Shown: piece after piece, positions 44,311 through 54,089 of the stretch | Numbering within the stretch: position 1 is the first letter of the stretch | How the letters are laid out: every line of letters starts with the position of its first letter | NCBI GenBank assembly: GCA_022565595.1 | Contig: JAIUML010000009.1 | Span: forward strand, 1 to 64,000 | Direction: 5' to 3' | Length of the DNA stretch: 64,000 bases | DNA from: Saccharospirillum sp. | GTDB taxonomy: Bacteria; Pseudomonadota; Gammaproteobacteria; Pseudomonadales; Natronospirillaceae | Position numbers and translations under genes: made by a program | Notes under the pieces: generated by a model | What the model saw: only the letters and a program-made list of their open reading frames with translations | The model's database searches: none | Told to the model about the DNA's origin: nothing

Positions 44311-45273
44311 GTGTCTGATCTGCTATATATTGTACTGGGCGTTCTGCTACTGACAGCTGGCGGTGAAGCCCTTATCAGAGGGGCTCTGGCCGCCTCCCAC
44401 CGCATGGGTGTGTCACCATTGCTCAGTGGCCTGTTGATTGTTGGTTTTGGAACCTCCGCTCCCGAACTGGTTGTATCCATCGATGCCGCTCTTGGTGAAC
44501 GACCCGACATCGCCATTGGTAATGTTGTAGGAAGCAACATCAGCAATATTCTGCTGATATTGGGGCTTTGCGCGGTGATCACCCCGCTTGCGGTCAAGCC
44601 TTTGGTATTGCGACGGGATGCAGTCACGGTAGTGGCCGCAAGCATTCTATTCCTGATTCTGGTTGGGGGCAGTGCACTGGCCAGGTCTGATGCCGGCATC
44701 TTCTTGTTAGCCCTGGCCGTCTACCTTTATTGGGCTTATCGATCCGAACAGTCAGGCACCTCACCTTCCGCAGAGTTGCTCAAGGCTGAAGCGCAAGAGG
44801 TGACGGCTCTTCCCAGAACCGTCTTCTGGATTGTATCAGCAGTCGTATTGGGATTGGTGCTCCTGATAGTCGGTTCCCAGGTATTGTTAAACGGCGCTGT
44901 AGGCATTGCGGAGTCTTTTGGCGTATCGGAGGCGGTGATTGGCTTGACGCTGGTGGCCGTGGGTACCTCGCTGCCTGAGCTGTCGATTTCAGTCATAGCC
45001 GCATTTCGGCGTCATGCCGATGTAGCGATTGGCAACGTTCTGGGCAGCAATATTTTTAACCTCCTTGGAATTCTTGGCATTTCCGCATTGCTCCAACCTC
45101 TTCCGGTCCACGAGAGAATCTTGCAGTTTGATCAGTGGGTCATGCTGGGAACATCCATTCTATTGCTGCTCTTCCTCTATAAAGGCAGGAAGCTCAGTCG
45201 GCTTGAGGGTGGCTTCCTGTTGTTGGGCTACGTTTTTTATCTCGGCCTCAGTTTCACTCTGTTCGGAGGGTAA
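44311..45273 (+). CDS. CaxA/YrbG-type sodium/calcium exchanger family protein
   Basis: This is a ten-helix Ca2+/cation antiporter (K+-dependent Na+/Ca2+ exchanger-like, YrbG type). The two inverted alpha-repeats are clear: GFGTSAPELVVS with GNVVGSNISNILLILG, and AVGTSLPELSIS with GNVLGSNIFNLLGILG. Known homologues export Ca2+ in exchange for Na+ or H+. The start is GTG 44311 (MSDLLYIVLG); the ribosome site is weak. It follows the GlsB-like pseudogene by 63 bases. Confidence 0.92.
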   Translation: MSDLLYIVLGVLLLTAGGEALIRGALAASHRMGVSPLLSGLLIVGFGTSAPELVVSIDAALGERPDIAIGNVVGSNISNILLILGLCAVITPLAVKPLVLRRDAVTVVAASILFLILVGGSALARSDAGIFLLALAVYLYWAYRSEQSGTSPSAELLKAEAQEVTALPRTVFWIVSAVVLGLVLLIVGSQVLLNGAVGIAESFGVSEAVIGLTLVAVGTSLPELSISVIAAFRRHADVAIGNVLGSNIFNLLGILGISALLQPLPVHERILQFDQWVMLGTSILLLLFLYKGRKLSRLEGGFLLLGYVFYLGLSFTLFGG

Positions 45274-45631
45274 AACCTCATATTGAGTCAATCAAGCCGA
45301 TGCGATTATTTTCGGTTCGCCAACCTTTATGGGAACGGTATCGGCGCAATTCAAAGCTTTGGCCGATGCCACAACGGACTACTGGCAGGAGCAGCGAGAT
45401 TCCTGCGCTGATACGTCGAAGTGTCGCACCACTTGCATCTGCCCACCTGACGGCTCGCTGGTTAGGGCATTTAGTCTGTTACAGTACACTAGCTCCACCT
45501 TTATTGTTCGCCGAATTGATACAGATCAACCTTCTGACCTGGCATTCCTGTGTTATCTCTATTTACCCCATATTATGACTACTGAATCTTCTAAAGATTC
45601 GCAAACCCATTCCAGGAAAGGGGTAGTCATC
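45274..45631 (+). other. Gene-free leader region upstream of the SDR gene
   Basis: No convincing gene is present. The open frame here (from 45329) is the upstream continuation of the SDR frame but lacks a ribosome site and family similarity. It contains the FNR-type promoter described separately. Confidence 0.5.
45516..45559 (+). promoter_or_regulatory. FNR/Anr box and -10 of the SDR gene
   Basis: TTGATACAGATCAA (45516-45529) is a perfect FNR-type site. TTATCT (45553-45558), or TATCTC one base on, follows after about 23 bases, close to class II spacing. The leader to the ATG at 45632 would be about 65 bases. Confidence 0.6.
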
Positions 45632-46396
45632 ATGAGTCACTTAAACGAAAAAGTCATTGTAATCACCGGCGGTGCCGGTGGCATTGGTGAGTCCACCGCT
45701 CGTATGGCCCATGCTCAAGGGGCCAGTGTTGTGATCACAGACTTGAACAAGGACGCAGTGGAGTCCATCGCTCAATCTCTGGGTGAGCGCGCACTAGCCG
45801 TCGCGGTCGATGTGACCAGTCGCGACGACAACGAGCGCATGATCAAGGCGGCGGTAGAAGCATTCGGGCGTGTAGATGCGGTGTTCTTGAACGCGGGCAT
45901 TGAAGGTGAAGTCGGGCCGTTCGAAAGCCGTTCGGATGCCGCCTGGGATAAGGTATTTGCAGTGAACGTGCAGGGTGTGCGTCTGGGCGTCGCTGCTGCT
46001 TTACCAGCGCTGCGCAAGGCTGGTGGGGGCAGCATCGTGATTACCTCCAGTGTCGCCGGTGTGCGCGGTGCTGCAGGCCTTACACCCTATGTCAGCAGCA
46101 AGCATGCGGTATTGGGCATGATGCGCTGCCTGGCGGCTGAACTTGGGCCAGAGGGTGTTCGAGTCAATACCGTCAACCCGGGCCCGGTCGACAACCGTAT
46201 GATGCGCTCTATTGAGGAGCAGGCCAACCCGGGTCATGGCGAGGAAGTGCATCAGGCCTTTGCCGCGCGGATACCATTGGGTCGTTATGTCACCAATGAA
46301 GAAGTGGCAGGAATGGCGACCTTTTTGTTTTCGGATGCAGCCTCTGGTTGCAACGGTAACGCCTACCTGGTAGATGGCGGATACTGCGCTCAGTAA
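45632..46396 (+). CDS. Short-chain dehydrogenase/reductase
   Basis: This is a classical SDR of 254 aa. The cofactor motif TGGAGGIGEST is near residue 14, Asp at ITDLN favours NAD(H), NAGIEG follows, and the catalytic Ser-Tyr-Lys is in ITSSVAG and YVSSKHA. The substrate is unknown. ATG 45632 has GGAAAGGGG upstream, which decides the start against ATG 45575. A perfect FNR box precedes it, suggesting low-oxygen induction and perhaps a fermentative or redox role. Confidence 0.9.
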   Translation: MSHLNEKVIVITGGAGGIGESTARMAHAQGASVVITDLNKDAVESIAQSLGERALAVAVDVTSRDDNERMIKAAVEAFGRVDAVFLNAGIEGEVGPFESRSDAAWDKVFAVNVQGVRLGVAAALPALRKAGGGSIVITSSVAGVRGAAGLTPYVSSKHAVLGMMRCLAAELGPEGVRVNTVNPGPVDNRMMRSIEEQANPGHGEEVHQAFAARIPLGRYVTNEEVAGMATFLFSDAASGCNGNAYLVDGGYCAQ

Positions 46397-46407
46397 GCAC
46401 CTGAAAA

Positions 46408-46434
46408 AGACCCAGCGTTACGGCTGGGTTTTCT
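46408..46434 (+). terminator. Terminator after the SDR gene
   Basis: ACCCAGC (46410-46416) pairs with GCTGGGT (46423-46429) across a six-base loop, followed by TTTTC. It lies 12 bases after the SDR stop and may also serve the convergent cytochrome gene. Confidence 0.75.
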
Positions 46435-46557
46435 GATGACCAGTGTCCAATACCCGGAAGCCATGCAACGCCATTGAGCATGGATCGGACGCTCAGGCAG
46501 GGCCGGTTTGCTGCTGCACAGGCTGCGAGCCCCGGTTGGAAATAGCGTGCGCGATGC

Positions 46558-46890
46558 TTACTGGTTGGAAAAGTAGGCGGCCAGATCAAGAATATCCTGG
46601 TCACTGAGCCCTTGCGCTTGAGGCGACATGATCGGATTCACCTTGTCGCCGTCGCGATAGGCTTTCAGCAGCGTCACCATCTGTTCAGGTTCCATTCCCG
46701 CAATAGCTGGAAAAACGCTGGGGTTGAGGCTGCGACCGCCAGGCCCATGGCATGCTGCGCAGGAAGCAGCTCTGGCTTCACCACGAGCGGCATCGCCCTC
46801 TGCGTGGGCGAGGCTGGCGTTCAGCCCCCAGGTCAGGCAAACAGCTGCCAGGGTACGAAAGATAGGGGTCATCGAGCGGATTGAACTCAT
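46558..46890 (-). CDS. Periplasmic c-type cytochrome
   Basis: This is a single-heme class I cytochrome c (110 aa) with a signal peptide (to about residue 30, ASLAHA). The heme site CAACH is near residue 44 and the sixth-ligand Met is in NPIMSPQAQGLS near residue 87; YRDGDKVNPIM is the pattern of cytochrome c553/c4-like carriers. ATG 46890 has AGGAGC at good spacing. A near-FNR site (TTGATGTGAATAAA, 46949-46962) lies 60 bases upstream. Confidence 0.92.
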   Translation of the reverse strand: MSSIRSMTPIFRTLAAVCLTWGLNASLAHAEGDAARGEARAASCAACHGPGGRSLNPSVFPAIAGMEPEQMVTLLKAYRDGDKVNPIMSPQAQGLSDQDILDLAAYFSNQ

Positions 46891-47327
46891 TGTAAGCTCC
46901 TGATGTCAGGTTAAAAGGGGTTACCCTGAAGTCTATTTAAACCGATATTTGATGTGAATAAATGTAATGTTCTGTAACCAGAGTCACTACACGACCTCCT
47001 GGATTCTGGGTCAGATTCGACTCTGGAGCGATTTTTAGCCCTGATACCTGAGTTACAGCCAGGACTGAGTCGTTTTCAGTCTAGTTGTGATATAAAATAG
47101 CCCGACTTAATCGATTCAGAAGCGGTGTACGAATCTGATAATTGCTGCCAGCTTTACAGGTTTTGCGTTTTTTTGCAGCGTTTTTCAGTGTTTTCAGGGG
47201 AAAGCGTTTTAAAAATCCAACCTCAGTACTGCAGATTCCAACCCTGAACCGGCCTTGCCAGACGGTAAGATGGAAGCCGTTCAGAGGGTAACCACACATT
47301 TTTCATCGTCATCACGGGGCGCTATTC
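46891..47327. promoter_or_regulatory. Gene-free region between cytochrome c and glgP
   Basis: No gene is seen; a 72-codon leftward frame (47081-47299) looks spurious. The region is AT-rich and has an extended -10, TGATATAAA at 47088-47096, which could drive glgP with a leader of about 230 bases. The T-rich stretch 47160-47210 could fold but forms no clear terminator. Confidence 0.35.
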
Positions 47328-49799
47328 ATGTCAAAGTCATCGAAATCTCCCGGCAAAGCCAGCATCGAAGCTCTTCAAACAAGCATTATTCGCCATTTGC
47401 ACACCAGCCAGGGCACCTATGAAGAGAAAGCCAGCCCGGAAGCCTGGTGGAAGGCAACGGCCGCAGCGGTGAACGAATCCGTCATGGCGGGCCTTACCGA
47501 TACCCAGCGCACACACTCCAAGCTGGACACCCGGGCGGTGAACTACTTGTCCATGGAGTTCCTGATGGGGCGGCTCCTGTCCAATAATCTGCACAACCTT
47601 GGCCTGTTCGATGTGGCCGAAAAAGCACTGGATAATCTCGGCCAGAATCTGGCCGATATTCTGGAGCAGGAGCCCGACATGGCTCTGGGTAACGGCGGCC
47701 TGGGGCGTTTGGCTGCCTGTTTTCTGGATTCACTGGCTACCCTGAATTACCCGGCTGTCTGTTATGGCATTCACTACGAGCACGGCCTGTTCGAACAGAG
47801 TTTCAGCAAGGGTCGGCAGATCGAGCGCCCGGACGACTGGCGCGAATACGGCAACCCCTGGGAGGTGTGTCGCCCAGAGTCCGTGCAGCAGATCAAACTC
47901 TATGGCTATGTTGAAACCGTCAGCCAAGGTGGCCGCGCACACAAGATCTGGCGACCCGGGCAGGTGGTCAAGGCAGTGCCCTGGGATATCCCCATCGTTG
48001 GTTACGACGGTGCCAATGTGAACATTTTGCGTTTGTGGGAAAGCCGAGCGACGGATTTTTTTGACTGGGATGTTTTCAATTCTGGCGGTTACGTCGATGC
48101 GCAGGCAGAGCAGGCGCAAGCCGAAGCCATTTCCAAAGTGCTTTACCCGAACGATGAAACCGATGCCGGCAAGGAACTGAGGCTGATCCAGCAGTACTTT
48201 TTCAGTGCGGCTTCATTGGCCGACATCATTCGTCGTTATCAGCGTGCCCATGGCGACGACTGGTCGCGCTTTTCTGAGTTGGTGGCGGTGCAGTTGAACG
48301 ATACCCACCCTGCGGTTTCCATTCCTGAATTGATGCGTGTGTTGCTTGATGAAAAAGGTTTGAGTTGGGATGAAAGTTGGGCGATCTGCCAGCAGGTATT
48401 TTCCTATACCAATCATACGCTCTTGCCTGAAGCACTGGAGAAGTGGAGCCTGCATCTGTTCGCGCGGGTTTTACCACGTCACCTTGAGATTATTTTCGAG
48501 ATCAATCACCGTTTTCTTAGCCGCGATGTCGAGGCAAAATGGCCGGGCGACGATGCCGTTAAAGCCAGGCTATCCATCATCGAAGAAAGTGACCACCGCA
48601 TGGTGCGTATGGGCCATTTGAGCGTTGTGGGTTCGCACAAGGTTAACGGCGTGGCTCAGGTGCATTCTGAACTGGTCAAGACTGACCTCTTCCCGGAATT
48701 CCACGCCCTCTGGCCAGACAAACTGACCAATGTGACCAACGGTATCACCCCGCGGCGTTGGTTAAAGGCATGCAACCCAAGGCTTTCAGCGCTGATTGAC
48801 CAGAAAGTGGATGCGGACTGGCCCCTGCATCTTGATAAACTGCAAAAGCTGAAAGACTTCGCGGACGATGCCGACTTCCAGCAAGCCTTTATGGACATCA
48901 AACGCCAGAACAAACTTGACCTGGCGGCCGAAATCAAGGCGTTGACCGGTGTCGAGGTTAGTGCCGATGCGCTGTTCGATGTACAAATCAAGCGGTTGCA
49001 CGAATACAAGCGCCAGCACCTGAACCTGCTACACATCATGGCATTGTATCGCCGACTGCAGCAGGACCCGAACTACGACATGGTGCCGCGTGTGTTTATT
49101 TTCGGTGCCAAGGCAGCACCAGGCTACAGGCTGGCAAAAGACATCATCTATGCCATTAACCGGGTGGGTGATCGCATCAATCAGGACGAGCGTATTCAGG
49201 GCAAAATCAAGGTCGTGATGCTGCCCAACTACCGCGTCAGCCTGGCGGAGAAGATGATTCCTGCGGCCGACCTTTCAGAGCAAATATCAACTGCAGGTAA
49301 AGAGGCCTCCGGTACCGGCAACATGAAGCTCGCCTTGAACGGGGCCTTGACCATTGGCACCCTGGACGGCGCCAACATCGAGATTGCCGAAGAGGCCGGG
49401 GAAGACAACGAATTTATCTTTGGTTTGACAGTCGATGAAGTGAAGGCCCTGAACCAGAACGGTTACAACCCTTACGACTATTACCACGCAGATGCCGAAC
49501 TCAAGGCCGTTCTGGATAGCCTGGACAATGGCTACTTCACACCAGAAGAGCCGGGCGCTTTGGCGTCAATCAAGCGCAGCCTGCTCGAAGGTGGCGACGC
49601 CTACAAGGTATTGGCTGACTTCCGCTCCTATGTGGATGCCCAGCAACTGGCCGATGCGAAATACCGCGATAAAGCGGCCTGGGCGCGCAGTGCCATCATC
49701 AACACCGCGACAATGGGCAAGTTTAATTCAGATCGTTCGATTCAGGACTACGTAGACCGCATCTGGAAACTCACGCCTTACCCGCGCAAGGCGAAGTGA
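47328..49799 (+). CDS. glgP: Glycogen/maltodextrin phosphorylase
   Basis: This PLP enzyme cleaves alpha-1,4-glucan ends with phosphate to give glucose-1-phosphate. The 823 aa match the family length. Seen: [15 protein letters not shown] near residue 75, [17 protein letters not shown], the substrate loop RWLKACNP, and the PLP lysine in [24 protein letters not shown]. No other glycogen gene is adjacent, though carbohydrate uptake genes follow on the other strand. ATG 47328 begins [10 protein letters not shown]. Confidence 0.95.
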   Translation: MSKSSKSPGKASIEALQTSIIRHLHTSQGTYEEKASPEAWWKATAAAVNESVMAGLTDTQRTHSKLDTRAVNYLSMEFLMGRLLSNNLHNLGLFDVAEKALDNLGQNLADILEQEPDMALGNGGLGRLAACFLDSLATLNYPAVCYGIHYEHGLFEQSFSKGRQIERPDDWREYGNPWEVCRPESVQQIKLYGYVETVSQGGRAHKIWRPGQVVKAVPWDIPIVGYDGANVNILRLWESRATDFFDWDVFNSGGYVDAQAEQAQAEAISKVLYPNDETDAGKELRLIQQYFFSAASLADIIRRYQRAHGDDWSRFSELVAVQLNDTHPAVSIPELMRVLLDEKGLSWDESWAICQQVFSYTNHTLLPEALEKWSLHLFARVLPRHLEIIFEINHRFLSRDVEAKWPGDDAVKARLSIIEESDHRMVRMGHLSVVGSHKVNGVAQVHSELVKTDLFPEFHALWPDKLTNVTNGITPRRWLKACNPRLSALIDQKVDADWPLHLDKLQKLKDFADDADFQQAFMDIKRQNKLDLAAEIKALTGVEVSADALFDVQIKRLHEYKRQHLNLLHIMALYRRLQQDPNYDMVPRVFIFGAKAAPGYRLAKDIIYAINRVGDRINQDERIQGKIKVVMLPNYRVSLAEKMIPAADLSEQISTAGKEASGTGNMKLALNGALTIGTLDGANIEIAEEAGEDNEFIFGLTVDEVKALNQNGYNPYDYYHADAELKAVLDSLDNGYFTPEEPGALASIKRSLLEGGDAYKVLADFRSYVDAQQLADAKYRDKAAWARSAIINTATMGKFNSDRSIQDYVDRIWKLTPYPRKAK

Positions 49800-49821
49800 T
49801 GGGCCATAGATCGTCTCCTGC

Positions 49822-49855
49822 AGAGGGCTTTGAAAGCGTTCAATCGAAGCCCTCT
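49822..49855. terminator. Bidirectional hairpin between glgP and the binding-protein gene
   Basis: AGAGGGCTT (49822-49830) pairs perfectly with AAGCCCTCT (49847-49855), with further pairing inside. It lies after glgP and overlaps the last codons of the convergent gene, so both transcripts could end here. The T runs are short. Confidence 0.5.
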
Positions 49856-50814
49856 ACTTCACAGTATTGCCACTGACAAAAGAGGCTGGCGTTGTCACTG
49901 CTGATCATCTGCACCGGCATGCGATGCAATTGCTGGTCTTGTCGATGCTCTCTCATGGCCTGCCAGCCAAGGACCACGGCTCTCTCGCCCATATAACGTG
50001 GAAATTGCGCGGCTGTGGTCAGCAAGGGAGGCTCGCCGCTTCGCAGCGCCTCGACCACGGCTGGAGAGCCATCAATCGACGCGATCAGCAGCGATGATTT
50101 GCCCTGCATCATGGCCGCAGCGCTGGCACCCAGAGCCGTAGGGTCATTAATGCTGAATACCCCATCCAGCTCCCGGTTGCGACTCAGTAAACGGCTCATG
50201 GCTTCAATACCTCCAACAAAGCTGGCGCCGCCATTTTCCCGGTCGACGATTTCGATGTAGGGAAAATAGCTGAGTGCGTCTTCACAACCATCAGAGCGTT
50301 CCATGATAGACGACACCGGAGGCCCATCGAGCAGGGCGATCTTGCCATTGGCGCGCAACGCGCGCGCCAAAGCCAGGCAGGATTGGTAGCCCGCATCCCA
50401 GTTGTCACTGGTCACGGTGATCAGTGCACCGACGGCCTCGACGTCAACGGCGATGACAATGTGGCCCAACCGCTGCAATGTACTGATTTCGGCAATAAAG
50501 GCATTAGGGTCGGCGGCGGTCAGTATGATCAGGGTGGGCTCGTGCTCGAGCCATTGATTCAGCTGGCTTCGCTGCCGTTCGATATCATAACCACTGGACA
50601 TCACAGTCACTCTGATGTCCGGGCTGATGCGCAACAGGGCGGTTTGTCGGATGCTCTGGCTCAGCACCTGGAAGTAGTCGTTTCCCAGGTCGTTTACCAG
50701 CACAGCCATTCGCTCCGGCACTGGCGTATCATCGGCCATCAACGGACTACTGGCTGGCAATAACGCCAGCCAGACCAGCAGGAATTTCATAAGGCGGGCT
50801 GCTTCAGGACGCAT
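49840..50814 (-). CDS. TorT-like periplasmic sugar-binding protein
   Basis: This is a type 1 periplasmic binding protein of the ribose/TorT group, 324 aa. A signal peptide (LMKFLLVWLALLPASSPLMA) is followed by AVLVNDLGNDYFQVLSQ, LIILTAADPNAF, DNWDAGYQS, FSINDPTALGA and a late IASIDGSP. It lies directly after a TorS-like kinase gene and overlaps its stop, so I read it as the kinase's ligand-sensing partner and not a transporter component. ATG 50814 has GAGG nine bases upstream. Its C-terminus is echoed by a relic at 38.0-38.1 kb. Confidence 0.85.
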   Translation of the reverse strand: MRPEAARLMKFLLVWLALLPASSPLMADDTPVPERMAVLVNDLGNDYFQVLSQSIRQTALLRISPDIRVTVMSSGYDIERQRSQLNQWLEHEPTLIILTAADPNAFIAEISTLQRLGHIVIAVDVEAVGALITVTSDNWDAGYQSCLALARALRANGKIALLDGPPVSSIMERSDGCEDALSYFPYIEIVDRENGGASFVGGIEAMSRLLSRNRELDGVFSINDPTALGASAAAMMQGKSSLLIASIDGSPAVVEALRSGEPPLLTTAAQFPRYMGERAVVLGWQAMREHRQDQQLHRMPVQMISSDNASLFCQWQYCEVEGFD

Positions 50815-52663
50815 GATGAAAAACCTCATTCAATTGTGCCAGTCGGATCGGTTTTGGCAGAAAGGCGTGATGCTCCTGCAATTGAAAATACTGAGCCAGG
50901 TGTTCACGTGGCAGGCCCGAGGTCAGTACGACCGGTACGTCGGGAAAATCCTGCTCAAACTGGTTCGCCAGTTCAACACCGTTGATCTCGCCACCGAGGT
51001 TGATGTCGCTGAGTACGGCGCCCAACTGGTGGTGGTGTTCGGTCACCCATCGCAATGCTGAATCAGCGGAGGTCACGGCTTTTACGGTAAAGCCCAGGTT
51101 GGATAGAGCGTCGCGCATGGGCTGCAGCACGGATTGATCGTCCTCGACCAGCAGCAGAGTTTTGTCATCGTCAATGCAAACAGGCCCTGGTAAAGCCCGA
51201 GCCGATGCCTCCGCTTTGGTTTCCATGGCAGACGGTATGGGTAAAAACAGATGCACTTGCGTCCCTTTACCCACTTGCGATTCCAGTAACACGTCGCCGC
51301 CAGATTGGCGCACAAAGCCATAGACCAGGCTAAGCCCCAGGCCACTGCCCTGACCGACAGCCTTGGTGGTATAGAAGGGCTCCCACACCCGACTCATTAC
51401 TTCGGCGGACATGCCAACGCCGCTGTCCTTTACCTGTATCTCCACTTTGGGGTCGACTGAACGGCTCAGGGTGCGTGTACGAATGCTCAGCTTGCCACCA
51501 TTGGGCATGGCGGCACTGGCGTTGATCGAGAGATTCAACAGGGCGTTTTCGAGTTGGGAGGGATCTATCCAGGCGGTGGGGATGTCCGAATCCAGTTGGA
51601 GTTCGACTTCCACATTGGGGGCGACACTGTATTCGATCAGATCGAGCATGCCTTCAATCAGCTCGTTTATATCGACCACTTCGGGGTGCAGGTGCTGTCG
51701 GCGGGCGAAGGCGAGCAGTCGTTCCACCAGGTGGGTACCACGTTCGGCGATGCCCAAAGCTCGCTCGGCGTAGTGTTTGTCTCGATCAGCAAGGCTGTTT
51801 GAGCCATGCAGTAACTGCAGATTGCCTAGCAGGGCGGCGAGCAGGTTGTTGAAGTCGTGCGACACGCCGCCAATCAATTGACCCAGGGCTTCCATCTTTT
51901 GCGACTGTTGCAATTGGGTTTCGATGGCGCGTCGATCGGTCAAATCGGTATAGAGGGTGACAAAGCCGCCGTTTTCCATGGGTTGGCTGCGAAACTCAAT
52001 GACTTTGCCATTGTCATAATGGCGCTCAAAGAGGTGCGCTTCAGATTCACGCAGATCGTTCACACTGTCCATATCGAGCAGTTGTCGATCCAGACTCAGG
52101 TTGTGGTGTGGGTGACGGTTCATCAATGCTTGCACGGCTTCGAGCGACATGCCGATGTAGAGGCCTTTGCGATCCAGTTCAAAGAGCTCCAGATAGCGTT
52201 GATTCCAGGCCAGCAATTTACGCTCGCCTGAGAAAACGCTGAGCCCGTCGTTGATGGTATTGAACACCGTTTCCAGTAATCGCTTCTGGGCTTCCAGGTC
52301 ACGGCTGACCCGTACGAGGTCGGCCGAGGCTTTGCTGAATACATCAAAAGTGCGTGCCAGATCGCCAATTTCATCTCGCCGGTCAATGGCCAGATGCCTG
52401 CTGGGCGGCTCGCCTCTGGCCAATTGGGTCATGTCATCGGTTACGGTTTTCAGATCGAAAGTCAGGCGTGACATAAACCAGAAGCCTTCGAGCAAGGCCA
52501 GCAAAGCCAGTGCAGACACCACCATGATACTCAAGCGTCCGCGTTGCACCGTTGCACTGATCTGTTCGCGTTGACTGGCTATGCTGTTCTGCACCTCCGT
52601 AACATAGTCCTGGACGTAGGCCGTCAGGCTTTCGGATTGGGCGCGAATGCTGGCGAAATGCAA
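50804..52663 (-). pseudogene. Hybrid histidine kinase, C-terminal part of a frameshifted gene
   Basis: This is the larger part of a TorS-like sensor kinase: second membrane helix (residues 45-65 here), HAMP region, PAS domain (about 128-248), HisKA with phospho-His269 in GGVSHDFNN, HATPase with DSGVGMS and GQGSGLGLSL, and a C-terminal receiver with phospho-Asp in LSDINLGG. Reading begins in mid-protein with no ribosome site; adding one A to the A5 run at 52666-52670 joins it in frame to the sensor part upstream, restoring SAQK-TLHFASIR. The kinase would signal to the OmpR-type regulator next door. Confidence 0.85.
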
Positions 52664-53388
52664 GGTTTTTGGGCGCTCAGTTGAGCGCGTTCGCCTAGCC
52701 TGGTGGCACTGGAAAGTACCAGCTCCTGCAAGATGCGGTGGGTAGAGTCGGCCAGTCCTACGCCTTCGATGCTGCTCAGCGTTGCCTGACGCACCGTATT
52801 GATTTGCTGCAGAGCCTGGTAAGGCTCACTGAAATCGGTTTGCAGAAACTGTGTGTAAATGGCCAGTGACGCTGTGGCGCGAGCATCCAGGCTGGGGTTC
52901 GCAAGCAACTGTTGCAACCATTCATTCAGTTCGAACTGAATGGCTCGAATGTCCTCGCGGATAAAGAGGTCCTCCTCTACGACTGCAGTGAGTTGCCTTA
53001 GCTGAGTGTGCAAGGATTCGATCATCTGCGTCAGTTCATTTTGCACCTTCTGGTCGCTGAGCGATTGCACGCGTTCATCGAGCAGGGCGAATCGATTTTC
53101 CAGTTCCGCGCGCTCGGCTTGTAACTGGAAGGGGACGGGAGACTCGCCAACATAGGGGCCCAGAGCGGCAATCTGTGCCGCTCGTTCTGCCAGGCTCATG
53201 GTGGCCGAGACATTGGTCAGGGTTTGGCTTTGCACCTCGGAGGCGGTACGTTCGGTCTGTTGCAAAGCCCACCAGCCGACAATCCCCAGGCCCAGCGTCA
53301 AGGTAGCCAGCACCATGATGGTGATGCGCGCCCTTTGTTGCAGATTAGTCAAGCGGCTGAACCTCAGCGGCAAAGAGATAACCCACAC
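52624..53388 (-). pseudogene. Hybrid histidine kinase, N-terminal sensor part of a frameshifted gene
   Basis: This frame encodes the first membrane helix (MVLATLTLGLGIVGWWAL) and a helical periplasmic sensor like that of TorS (SLAERAAQIAALGPYVGES, LHTQLRQLTAVVEEDL). After AQK it shifts into PCISPAFAPNPKA and stops, because the A5 run at 52666-52670 is one base short. The full protein would be about 860 aa. The first start may be GTG 53388 or TTG 53352, the latter with GAGG upstream; both overlap the end of the regulator gene. Confidence 0.8.
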
Positions 53389-54073
53389 CGCGCTCGGTGC
53401 GAATGAATTGCGGCTGTCGCGGATTGGGTTCGATCTTGCGACGCAGGCGCAGAATCAGCACATCAATGGTACGGTCGTAGACGGTGGCATCGAGCCCACG
53501 GGAGTGTTCGATTAATTGTTCTCTGGTCCAGATACGGCTGGGTGAGCGAATGAATGCTTCGAGCAGGTTGTATTCAGCATAGGTCAGATCGACACGGTTA
53601 CCTTCAGGGTCGAGCAACTCACGCAGGTCCTGATCCAGCACCCAGCCGTTGAAACCGATGCGGTTGCGCTTTGCTTCATCGGCTTTAGCCGGCGTTTGCA
53701 GCGCTCTTGCCCGGCGCAACAAGGCGTGAATTCGGGCTTGCAATTCACGCAAGTTGAAGGGCTTCATCAGGAAGTCGTCTGCTGCCAACTCGAGGCTTAA
53801 GATGAGATCGACATCGGTTCCCTTGCCGGTCAACATCATGATAGGGATGTCACTGCGTTCGCGTAATTCCCGCGCCAGAGTCAGGCCATCTTCTCGCTCC
53901 AGTTTCAAGTCAAGTATAAGCAGGGCGATGGGGTAGCGCTCCAGCGCGAGATGCATTTCGCGCCCAGTAGCGACGGCATGCACGTCATAGCCGCTGCTCG
54001 ACAAGGCGTCGTTCAGCATGTGGCGCATGTCGGCGTCGTCATCGACGACCAGTAAGTGGAGTGCTTCGCTCAT
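53345..54073 (-). CDS. OmpR-family response regulator
   Basis: This is a 242-aa receiver plus winged-helix regulator. Receiver: VVDDDADM, phospho-Asp55 in LLILDLKLE, and Lys104 in FLMKPF. DNA-binding domain: LTYAEYNLLEAFIRSPSRIWTREQLI, recognition helix TVYDRTIDVLILRLRRKIE and RTERGVGYLF. ATG 54073 follows GAGG; a TTG one codon earlier is less likely. It lies between sugar-permease genes and the TorS-like kinase, so it is probably the kinase's output and may bind the TGTAAT tandem sites upstream of the operon. Confidence 0.92.
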   Translation of the reverse strand: MSEALHLLVVDDDADMRHMLNDALSSSGYDVHAVATGREMHLALERYPIALLILDLKLEREDGLTLARELRERSDIPIMMLTGKGTDVDLILSLELAADDFLMKPFNLRELQARIHALLRRARALQTPAKADEAKRNRIGFNGWVLDQDLRELLDPEGNRVDLTYAEYNLLEAFIRSPSRIWTREQLIEHSRGLDATVYDRTIDVLILRLRRKIEPNPRQPQFIRTERGVGYLFAAEVQPLD

Positions 54074-54089
54074 CAATGCCTCATGTTAC

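Noticed and set aside
46949-46962. FNR box for the cytochrome c gene (TTGATGTGAATAAA)
   Set aside because: One mismatch and no -10 at the proper distance; kept only as a remark.
47081-47299. 72-codon leftward frame upstream of glgP
   Set aside because: Lys/Arg-rich AT-driven frame without a start signal, overlying a promoter region.
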